A DNA stretch of 64,000 nucleotides, taken from NCBI GenBank assembly GCA_017654935.2, contig CM065710.1:18075743-18139742 (forward strand), given 5' to 3'. The notes beneath the pieces were generated by a model, which worked only from the letters and a program-made list of their open reading frames with translations, was not told where the DNA came from and searched no databases. The stretch is from Phymorhynchus buccinoides. Its lineage: Eukaryota > Mollusca > Gastropoda > Neogastropoda > Raphitomidae. Positions 56,471 through 64,000 of this stretch are shown here, piece by piece; within the stretch, counting starts at the first letter, position 1; every line of letters begins with the position of its first letter. Both the position numbers and the translations under genes were made by a program.

Positions 56471-58020
56471 GTGAGTGGATGATAATTATTATGAATAATG
56501 CAGGCAGACCTAGGGAAAGACACGCGCAGTGATCATCATATGTGATCACGCGCAGTGATCACGCGCTGATGATCATCATAATGCATGCAGACCTAAGGAA
56601 AGACACGCGCAGTGAGTGGATGATAATTATCATAATGCATGCAGACCTAAGGAAAGACACGCGCAGTGAGTAGATGATAATTATCATAATGCATGCAGAC
56701 CTAAAGAAAGACATGCGCAGTGAGTGGATGATAATTATCATAATGCATGCAGATCTAAAGAAAGACACGCGCAGTGAGTGGATGATAATTATCATAATGC
56801 ATGCAGACCTAAAGAAAGACACGCGCAGTGAGTGGATGATAATTAACATAATGCATGCAGACCTAAGAAAGACACGCGCAGTGAGTGGATGATAATTATC
56901 ATAATGCATGCAGATAAAGAAAGACACGCGCAGTGAGTGGATGATAATTATCATAATGCATGCAGACCTAAAGAAAGACACGCGCAGTGAGTGGATGATA
57001 ATTATCATAATGCATGCAGACCTAAGGAAAGACACGCGCAGTGAGTGGATGATAATTATCATAATGCATGCAGACCTAAGGAAAGACACGCGCAGTGAGT
57101 GGATGATAATTATCATAATGCATGCAGACCTAAGGAAAGACATGCGCAGTGAGTGGATGATAATTATCATAATGCATGCAGACCTAAGGAAAGACACGCG
57201 CAGTGAGTGGATGATAATTATCATAATGCATGCAGACCTAAAGAAAGACACGCGCAGTGAGTGGATGATAATTATCATAATGCATGCAGACCTAAAGAAA
57301 GACATGCGCAGTGAGTGGATGATAATTATCATAATGCATGCAGACCTAAGGAAAGACACGCGCAGTGAGTAGATGATAATTATCATAATGCATGCAGACC
57401 TAAGGAAAGACACGCGCAGTGAGTGGATGATAATTATCATAATGCATACAGACCTAAGGAAAGACACGCGCAGTGAGTGGATGATAATTATCATAATGCA
57501 TGCAGACCTAAGGAAAGAAACGCGCAGTGAGTAGATGATAATTATCATAATGCATGCAGATCTAAAGAAAGACACGCGCAGTGAGTGGATGATAATTATC
57601 ATAATGCATGCAGACCTAAAGAAAGACACGCGCAGTGAGTGGATGATAATTATCAAAATGCATGCAGACCTAAGGAAAGACACGCGCAGTGAGTAGATGA
57701 TAATTATCATAATGCATGCAGACCTAAAGAAAGACACGCGCAGTGAGTAGATGATAATCATCATAATGCATGCAGATCTAAAGAAAGACACGCGCAGTGA
57801 GTGGATGATAATTATCATAATGCAGGCAGACCTAAGGAAAGACACGCGCAGTGAGTGGATGATAATTATTATAAATAATGCATACAGACCTAAGGAAAGA
57901 CATGCGCAGTGAGTGGATGATAATTACCATAATGCAGGCAGACCTAAGGAAAGACATGCGCAGTGAGTGGATGATAATTATCATAATGCATGCAGACCTA
58001 CAGAAACACACACACCAGGC
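56471..58020 (+). repeat. 54-bp donor-seeded minisatellite of exon 9, about 28 units
   Basis: Unit GTGAGTGGATGATAATTATC, ATAATGCATGCAGACCTAAG, GAAAGACACGCGCA. It starts at the exon 9 donor itself; each unit restates GCA|GTGAGT and also ATGCATGCAG, a potential weak acceptor 14 bases before AAAGA. The 54-bp period gives long open frames in several frames, which are not genes. The left arm has about six units. Confidence 0.92.
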
Positions 58021-58065
58021 AGACAGACATACAGACAGACAACTAGGCAAAGGCACACAGACAAC

Positions 58066-58109
58066 ATGGTTCTGTGGCATCGGCTCTGTCTGTGAAGAGG
58101 TGAACTGTA
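58066..58109 (+). pseudogene. Ghost copy of the 3' half of exon module 9 (right)
   Basis: Reads GGCTCTGTCTGTGAAGAGG, TGAACTGTA then GTGAGTGG. Without acceptor or first cysteines. A weaker ghost (GGCTCGAGCTCTCTGTGAAG) is near 58,243-58,262. Both are mirrored on the left (2,885-2,930; about 2,745-2,790), so they predate the arm split. Confidence 0.6.
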
Positions 58110-58750
58110 GTGAGTGGCTGATACTATAATGCACACAGACCTACAAAATCACATGAATTATACCAGGTAGCCTGACAGATAGACAGACAGACAGAGAGAC
58201 AGGCAGGCACATCTACACAGGCAGCATATTGTTTCTGTCGCAATGGCTCGAGCTCTCTGTGAAGACAGTCTAAGTGTAAAGTCAAATAGTCTAAATTATA
58301 GTAATGCATTCGCGCATGCACGCACTAAGAAATAAGTGCAGACATACAGACGGATATGCAAACACGCATACACAAACAGACACACATATAATCAAACAAA
58401 CAAATAATGTGATCCAGCACCACGAAACGGACATTAAGCGCTGGGCTAGGGTTTTTTTCACAACAGGCTTGGAAAGTGAAAGAAAATTGATTTTGATCGA
58501 TTTTGAGTTTTGGGTATTTTTGTGCATCTTTCATATCTATAAAATTGATCATCTTTATTATGGTCTTCAAATATTCCCCAAAGTGCTTTGACATTAGCAG
58601 GTTGATGCATTTTCTTCAGCTAGGCTAGACTTTAGATTGCGATTTCTCAAAATGGCTGACAGTCACCCTACCCACTTTATGCTCATAACTCTGGGACAAA
58701 ACAAAGATACAAGAATGGTTCCATTTACTTAAAAATAATTGTTGACAATA
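58110..58750. other. Edge sequence shared with the left arm
   Basis: Mirrors about 180-380 and 2,465-2,880. The 2-kb TIR element of the left arm is absent here (junction about 58,535-58,560). No gene seen. Confidence 0.6.
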
Positions 58751-58945
58751 AGGCCGGGTTCACATTAGACGCGTAAGTTCCGTACGGAAACCCCTAAATA
58801 AGTGGAAGAAAGAAGGATAAAAGTTTATGCATATATAGGGGAAATTCGGACACGTGCGCAGATCTTTTCCCTTCTTTGTTTCACTTATTTATGGATTGCG
58901 CACGGGTTTCCGCATGGAATATCCGCTTATGTGTGTACACGGCCT
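58751..58945. mobile_element. 195-bp MITE, complete
   Basis: Ends AGGCCGGGTTCACATTAG and TGTGTGTACACGGCCT, TA on each side. Arms of about 75 bp share CGGAAACCC and AAATAAGTG-AAA-AAAGAAGG blocks. Further copies lie at the window edges (1-73 and 63,927-64,000). Confidence 0.75.
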
Positions 58946-59109
58946 TAATGTCCCTTTCCTGGTGCTGGGTCACTATATTATAGTCTATATATTATAGTAT
59001 ACGCACTCAAACAGCCTACCAGTCGTCCGTGCGCGTCAGCGCATACACACATATGCACAGACACATTTAAATGCGGTAATAGTGAAACATTAACATATGT
59101 TTTGTGCAT

Positions 59110-59160
59110 GCAAAATGTGTGTGTGTGTGTGTGTATGTGTGTGTGTGTTCGTTTGTGTGC

Positions 59161-59236
<76 letters not shown>
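59110..59236. repeat. (GT)n microsatellite
   Basis: Dinucleotide run with minor breaks running to within six bases of the acceptor of the exon at 59,242. Confidence 0.95.
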
Positions 59237-59241
59237 CACAG

Positions 59242-59328
59242 AACTGAACTTTGGAGAAGTCTGTAGCAGTCCAACCGAGTGTCAAGAGGGTTTACAGTGC
59301 AGTGAGAAAGATGGGTCCAAGAAATGCA
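59242..59328 (+). CDS. EB/EGF-like module exon 10 (right gene only in this window)
   Basis: 29 codons, phase 1-1. The acceptor GTGTGACACAG lies directly after a (GT)n tract; the donor is GTCAGT. The peptide holds LNFGEVCSSPTEC and QEGLQCSEKDGSKKC (C-x5-C-x5-C-x8-C). Its left-arm partner would lie before base 1. Confidence 0.82.
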
Positions 59329-59439
59329 GTCAGTCTCTTTCTTGTCTTTCTGTCTCTGTCTGTCTCTCTGTGTCTATCACTCTATGCCTCTGACTCTTTC
59401 TCTGTCTGTCTAGTCTGTCTGTCTGTCTCTGCCCCCTCT

Positions 59440-59466
59440 CTCTCTCACACACGCACGCACGCACAA

Positions 59467-59501
<35 letters not shown>

Positions 59502-59510
59502 CACACACAT

Positions 59511-59576
<66 letters not shown>

Positions 59577-59590
59577 TCACACGCTCTCTC
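59440..59590. repeat. (CA)n microsatellite
   Basis: Long CA tract with ATGCACACAC interruptions in the intron between exons 10 and 11. It ends in CTCTCTC. Confidence 0.95.
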
Positions 59591-59699
59591 TCTTTGGTCC
59601 CCTTTCTCTCACCCTCTCTCATTCACTCAGGTGTGTGGTCCAAGGGAAGGGAAGTAACCGCTGCAAGCGAATCCAAACAGTCATACCCTAATGACCGCC

Positions 59700-59880
59700 C
59701 TTCATTTAGTTATACTTCTACTGACCGGTTTTCAATGTCAAACGTCAAGGTCAGGGTCAGCAAGGTCACACGTTTTCTACGGGACCATCTGTGCACCCTG
59801 ATGCACCACTGCACAAAATATGGCGTGATTCTGTTCACCGGTTCGTGAGTTACAGGGCGAACAAACAAGGACACAGACAC
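59700..59880. repeat. TCAAGGTCA-family dispersed repeat, short copy
   Basis: CGGTTTTCAATGTCAAACG, TCAAGGTCAGGGTCAGCAAGG-type half-sites and CACAAAATATGGCGTGATTC, as in the long copy at 12,785-13,740. Confidence 0.6.
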
Positions 59881-59938
59881 GCTTAGGATTGTATTATATA
59901 TGCATAGATAGTCACGCGCCTTTTCTTCCCCCACACAG

Positions 59939-60016
59939 GGAGACCTTTGGCGGATGAGTGCGAGGATGATGATGCGTGTGCTGGAGATGCCATCTGTGAC
60001 AACCAGAAACAATGTC
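59939..60016 (+). CDS. EB/EGF-like module exon 11
   Basis: 26 codons, phase 1-1. The acceptor is CCCCCACACAG and the donor GTGAGT. The peptide holds RPLADECEDDDAC and AGDAICDNQKQC (C-x5-C-x5-C-x5-C). More acidic than the other modules. Confidence 0.82.
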
Positions 60017-60045
60017 GTGAGTCATAGAGCACACAAAATGCACAT

Positions 60046-60050
<5 letters not shown>

Positions 60051-60117
<67 letters not shown>

Positions 60118-60137
60118 GGGAGAGAGAGAGAGAGAGA
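60051..60137. repeat. (GA)n with G run
   Basis: (GA)n interrupted by 14 G at about 60,107-60,120. It separates exon 11 from the antisense block. Confidence 0.95.
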
Positions 60138-60175
60138 CAAAACATAGAAGTAAACGGATGAACAAACGAAAGTAC

Positions 60176-60262
60176 TGCATTTCTTATCATCATCAGAGCT
60201 GCACATGGTTCCAGACCTACACAAGTCTTCTTTGCCAGCACTATCCCTGCTTACAGTCAGTT
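60176..60262 (-). pseudogene. Antisense third copy of exon module 7
   Basis: 29 codons on the minus strand, phase 1-1. The acceptor is TTTCTTCCACAG and the donor GTACTT. It reads LTVSRDSAGKEDLC and RSGTMCSSDDDKKC: the first cysteine is Ser and one Asp is added, relative to exon 7. It lies within an intron of the right gene in opposite orientation, so it cannot join that transcript. May belong to a fossil third arm or be expressed separately (unknown). Confidence 0.72.
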
Positions 60263-61720
60263 CTGTGGAAGAAACGATGCACATTGTCAGAGTCTATGAA
60301 TAGAATACAATGTAAATTCAGCACAATCCCTGCTTACAGTCAGTTCTGTGGAAGAAACGATGCACATTGTCAGAGTCTATGAATAGAATACAATGTAAAT
60401 TCAGCACTATCCCTGCTTACAGTCAGTTCTGTGGAAGAAACGATGCACATTGTCAGAGTCTATGAATAGAATACAATGTAAATTCAGCACTATCCCTGCT
60501 TACAGTCAGTTATGTGGAAGAAACGATGCACATTGTCAGAGTCTATGAATAGAATACAATGTAAATTCAGCACTATCCCTGCTTACAGTCAGTTCTGTGG
60601 AAGAAACGATGCACATTGTCAGAGTCTATGAATAGAATACAATGTAAATTCAGCACAATCCCTGCTTACAGTCAGTTCTGTGGAAGAAACGATGCACATT
60701 GTCAGAGTCTATGAATAGAATACAATGTAAATTCAGCACAATCCCGGCTTGGGGTCAATTCTGTGGAAGTAGCAATGCGCATTGTCAGGGTCTATGAATA
60801 TAATACAATGTAAATTCAGTACAACCCTGGCTTAGGTTCAGTTCTGTGCATAAAACGATGCGCATTGTCAGGGTCTGCAACTAGAATACAATGTGAATTC
60901 AGTACAATACTGGCTTAGGTTCTGTGGAAGAAACGATACTCATTGTCAGAGTCTACAACTAGCATACACTGTAAATTAGAGCACAATTCTACAAAACTAG
61001 CAATGCAATGTGAAATCAGCAGAATCCTGGCTTAGTTTCAGTTCTGTGGAAGAAATTATGCTCATTGTCAGAGTCTACAACTAGAATACAATGTAAATTC
61101 AGTACAATCCTACAAAACTAATAATGCAGTGTGAAATCAGCAGAATCCTGGCCTAGGTCCAGTTCTGCGGAAGAAACGATGCTCAATTGTCAGAGTCTAC
61201 AACTAGAGTACAATGTAATTTCCGTACAATTCTGGCTTAGGTTCGGTTCTCCGGAAGTAACAATGTTCATTGTCAGAGTCTATAATGCAATGTAAATTCA
61301 GCGCAATCCGGCTTATGGTCAGTTATGTGGAAGAAACAATGCTCATTGTCAGAGTCTATGATACAATGCAAATTCAGCACAATCCTGGCCTAGGTTCAGT
61401 TCTGTGAAAGAAACGATGCTCATTGTCAGGGTCTGCAAATAGAATACAATGTAAATTCAGTACGACCCTGGCTTAGGTTCAGTTCTGTGGATAAAACTAT
61501 GCTCATTGTCAGAGTCTACAACTATAATACAATGTAAATTCAGCACAATTCCGGCCTAGGTCCAGTTCTGTGGAAGAATCAATGTTCATTTGTCAGGGAC
61601 GACAACTAGAATACAATGCTTGGAATTGTCAGCGTCAACAATTATACAATAGATCTCCCACATGGGATTAGCACTATTCGCCCCTGGACAATTCACCCCT
61701 AGGACTACTTGGTTCAGAAG
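60263..61720 (-). repeat. Acceptor-seeded minisatellite, third copy
   Basis: About seventeen units of about 82 bp. On the minus strand they repeat the acceptor TTTCTTCCACAG, AACTGACTGTAAGCAGGGAT or later AACTGGACCTAGG variants, and CATTGTATTCTA. The proximal units (60,263-60,760) are nearly identical; distal ones decay. It ends with a CCTGGACAATTCACCCC block like that at about 8,560, so the whole block 60,150-61,720 parallels 7,300-8,600. Confidence 0.85.
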
Positions 61721-62190
61721 TGTTTGATCTCATCTATATTATACTATTCCACAATTGCTTTGCGACCTTTTTTGTTTTCTGAATTGTAGCGAAGGGCTGC
61801 ACTGGTTTCTTAATTTGTATTTTGATACTGACACCGGCATCATTAGTCATTGTCACCGCGTTGCCAACCAACTGAACAGTACCCACTACAAACAGCAATA
61901 TGCAAATTTCTGACTCACCCCCTTAAATTGATGTGGGAAGTGCTCCGGCCAAAACCAGTTTCTCGTATGACTCATTCACCGTGGCTGGACAACTGCTGTA
62001 ACAGAGTTTGAATGGAAAACAAAATTATTTTTAAAACAATTAACAAAGAAACAAAAACAGCGTTTGAATGACATTGAGATGGTCTGGGCTGGCAAATTGT
62101 TTGAATCTGGGTTGTCTCAGCACAGGTCATGCATCTCAATCAAAGTGGGGGTCTCAGGAATTCGACACTTGTTCCAAGGTACACAAGTGT
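61721..62190. other. Intron, no recognised feature
   Basis: Single-copy-looking sequence without exon signatures or obvious repeats. Confidence 0.5.
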
Positions 62191-62191
62191 A

Positions 62192-62303
62192 GAGTGGCAC
62201 AGTGGTAAGGCATTCGCTTCGTGTCAAGTAAACCCGAGTTCGAACCTGGGTACAGGGGATTTTCCCTCTCACTTTGCACTAGGCCTTACGGTCTGAATGT
62301 GGA

Positions 62304-62334
<31 letters not shown>

Positions 62335-62572
62335 CGTGTGCCCATGCACTTAGCACACGTTAAACCCAGTGGCAACGAAAAAGTTGTCATTTGGTCACAA
62401 TTTACCCCCACCCCCCCCCTTTTCTTCCTCATCAGTCACACAAAGAATCGCATGCAAAAAAAAAAAAAATGGGTGGCGTGCCTCTGGCTGCGATGCTCTC
62501 TCCAGTTGGGAGCAACCCGAATTTCACAGAGATGCCTTTGTGACTATAAAGTACCTAATACCTAATACCTAA
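62192..62572 (+). mobile_element. tRNA-headed SINE, full-length
   Basis: Head AGAGTGGCACAGTGGTAAGG with GAGTTCGAACCTGGGTA (box A and B types), body GTCTTTCGGATGAGACAATA, CATGCACTTAGCACACG, and tail (TACCTAA)n at 62,552-62,572. It serves as the MITE-free reference for the copy at 17,878. The head is not a functional tRNA because the anticodon arm and acceptor stem do not close properly by eye. Confidence 0.82.
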
Positions 62573-62584
62573 GTCATCTTGTCT

Positions 62585-63222
62585 GAAGAAGGTGTTCTGG
62601 TGGGAGAACTCGCATTTCTGTTCAGCTGGAGGACGCATTTCTTGTTGTCAAGCTCCTCTCTGACATCTCATCCGGACTACTAGTCAGCTTCAGTAACAAC
62701 CTCGACCATGCGAATGGGAATATAACGTCCATTAAAACCGTAAGGAGAAAGATTTATGAAGGTGGCCTGAGATCAAGAACACACTGAATCTGCATTCCCT
62801 TGACCCTACTACAGCACAGGCAAGCCAGACTGACATGTTCTCAGCAGAATGCCACATGGACCATGATGACTGGACGCCCTTCTTGCTTAATGCTGAGTCA
62901 AACTTTGGCCGAAACCTGAGATAATGCAGGCATAGGAAGCGGGGTAGCAGGAAACATTGATTTCACAATGGGTATGTCCCCAGCGTATCCTTTATTGGGG
63001 TAGCTCACATATGTGGAGTCAGCATACAGGGAAATCACAGCCCTCCATGTGCCACTGAACGGAAGCCTGACAACCGTAACGAGCCAAACTGAGACCCTGG
63101 ATCTCCTCTTGAGACTTAACTCTGGTGACATTGGTCTGGATTTCATTTTCGTGAACGACACCGCCCACCCACACGGATTAAACTATATTGGTCCGTACTT
63201 TGAGTATGAATCAATTCAGTGA
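62585..63222 (+). pseudogene. Tc1-like transposase relic
   Basis: Fragments in changing frames follow Tc1 order: ITSIKTVRRKIYEGGLRSR (helix-turn-helix end), LLQHRQARLTCSQQNATWT, DDWTPFLLNAESNFGR (region of the second catalytic block, normally DES), then VESAYREITALHVPL and DFIFVNDTAHPHGLNYIG (region normally DN-x-PxH). Multiple stops and frameshifts; dead. Terminal inverted repeats not identified. Confidence 0.65.
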
Positions 63223-63284
63223 ATGGCGGGGTCAGCCATGATGAAGACCTACAAGTGCAGTCAGAATGTGGGGATTTGTGTGCT

Positions 63285-63540
63285 CATTTCTTTCTCTTTT
63301 TACTTGTCTTTCTTTTTCTTTTTTTTCTCTCTCTCTCTCTTTCTTTCTTTTTTCTTTGTTTGTTTATTTGCTTCATTCTTTCTTTCTGTCCTTCTTTCCT
63401 TTCTTTCTTCCTTCCTTCTTTCTTTCTTTCTTTCTTTCTTTCTGTCTGCCTGTCTTTCTTTCTTTCTTTCTCTTTCCTTCCTTAGTTATATCATTCATGC
63501 TTTCTTTCTTTCTTTCTTTCTTTCCTTCTCTCTCTCTTTG
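63285..63540. repeat. (CTTT)n / polypyrimidine tract
   Basis: About 255 bp of T/C on the plus strand, ending about 33 bp before the acceptor of exon 12. An unusually long natural polypyrimidine tract. Confidence 0.95.
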
Positions 63541-63572
63541 TTCTGTAGCAACCTGTCTTTGTTATGTGTCAG

Positions 63573-63704
63573 AGATTGCCCAGAACGGAAACTGTGCGGC
63601 ACAGCCCTCCATGTGCCTGACGGGAGCCGTATGCTCAAGCGCAGCCAACACCCCGACATGCCAGTGCAACGACATGATAGCTCTCCCTAATACCCCCAAA
63701 TGCC
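63573..63704 (+). CDS. EB-like 6-Cys module exon 12
   Basis: 44 codons, phase 1-1. The acceptor TTATGTGTCAG (an alternative in-frame acceptor CTGTAG ends at 63,548) and the donor GTGAGT. The peptide holds IAQNGNCAAQPSMC, LTGAVCSSAANTPTCQC and NDMIALPNTPKC (C-x6-C-x5-C-x8-C-x-C-x11-C). The nearer acceptor gives an N-terminus aligned with exon 8 (E-I-x-x-x-G-x-C). Confidence 0.82.
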
Positions 63705-63912
63705 GTGAGTGATCCTGCTGCTGCCAGCCTGAAGGATTGGTTGTCTCACTGGCGAGCCCCAATATAATGCTCGTGGAGGTCGATGCCAGTGCAACGACAT
63801 GATAGCTCTCCCTAATACCCCCAAATGCCGTGAGTGATCCTGCTGCTGCCACAGCCTGAAGGATTGGTTGTCTCACTGGCGAGCCCCAATATAATGCTCG
63901 TGGAGGTCGATG
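63658..63912 (+). repeat. Two-copy 124-bp tandem of the exon 12 3' half and its donor
   Basis: Unit ATGCCAGTGCAACGACATGA through AAATGCC|GTGAGTGATCC to CTCGTGGAGGTCG, starting at 63,658 and again at about 63,782, with a third start (ATGCCAGCGCA) at 63,910. The second copy repeats the last 48 exon bases and the donor without an acceptor. Confidence 0.92.
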
Positions 63913-63926
63913 CCAGCGCATTTCTT

Positions 63927-64000
63927 TTGCCTAAGGGCATGTACACAGTTCATACGGAAATCACAGGAGCAGTCCGTAAATAAGTAAAAGAAAGAAGGGT
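63927..64000. mobile_element. MITE terminal fragment at the window end
   Basis: Reads GGGCATGTACACAG, CATACGGAAATCAC and AAATAAGTAAAAGAAAGAAG, the same end plan as the MITE at 58,751-58,945. Continues beyond the window. Confidence 0.6.

Noticed and set aside
56559..57845. 428-residue open frame with an 18-residue repeat (IHSLRVSFFRSACIMIII) on the minus strand
   Set aside because: By-product of the 54-bp donor-bearing minisatellite; parallel frames exist on the other strand.
56471..58020. CRISPR-like appearance of regularly spaced repeats
   Set aside because: Units are contiguous and entirely repetitive without unique spacers, no cas genes are present, and the context is eukaryotic.
59594..59848. 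Possible extra exon after TTCACTCAG at about 59,631
   Set aside because: No cysteine module, no compatible donor and overlap with a TCAAGGTCA-family repeat.

Overview
The window reads as nuclear DNA of a repeat-rich marine invertebrate, most likely a mollusc. That assignment is inference from short phase-1 exons, very dense microsatellites, Penelope-like elements, several LINE clades and tRNA-headed SINEs; no sequence search was possible. Bacterial-style operons, rRNA and true tRNA genes are not seen. Almost all long open frames are by-products of tandem repeats whose period is a multiple of three.

The real genic content is a set of small cysteine-rich exons. All have lengths divisible by 3, all are phase 1-1, and each encodes one EB/EGF-like disulfide module: 4-Cys modules of 25-29 codons, or 6-Cys modules of 39-44 codons with a C-x-C. 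Nine lie on the minus strand in the left half (36.7 kb down to 5.2 kb). Eight lie on the plus strand in the right half (39.25 to 56.5 kb) in the same order and with nearly the same sequence. Three further plus-strand exons follow (59.2, 59.9 and 63.6 kb), and one extra exon copy lies antisense at 60.2 kb. Start codons, signal peptides and 3' ends are not visible, so these are internal parts of two divergently transcribed paralogues (or two haplotypes joined head to head).

The layout is a giant imperfect inverted repeat. Left arm (about 1-35,085) and right arm (39,253 to about 58,825) mirror each other exon by exon and intron by intron. They meet at a centre made of a 33-bp satellite (37,012-38,752) and a 500-N assembly gap (38,753-39,252). 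The arms differ by mobile insertions present in only one arm, for many of which the other arm preserves the empty site. Left arm only: a 2-kb TIR element, a 1.8-kb composite containing a LINE, Penelope element 1, a SINE with a nested MITE, Penelope element 2, an L2/CR1-like LINE, a 4-kb TIR element and a second MITE. Right arm only: a CR1-like LINE and an L1/Tx1-like LINE with poly(A) and a 13-bp target duplication. Elements shared by both arms, and so older than the arm split, are a GIY-YIG fragment of a third Penelope element, a LINE RT relic, a foldback TA-flanked element and several dispersed repeats.

The most unusual pattern is that minisatellites repeatedly grow out of exon splice sites. 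At modules 3 and 7 the acceptor plus the first part of the exon is multiplied. At modules 4 and 9 the donor is multiplied. At the 63.6-kb exon the 3' half plus donor is duplicated. Together with uniform 1-1 phase this looks like a gene whose exons are repeatedly copied in small pieces, leaving arrays of decoy splice sites and exon ghosts.
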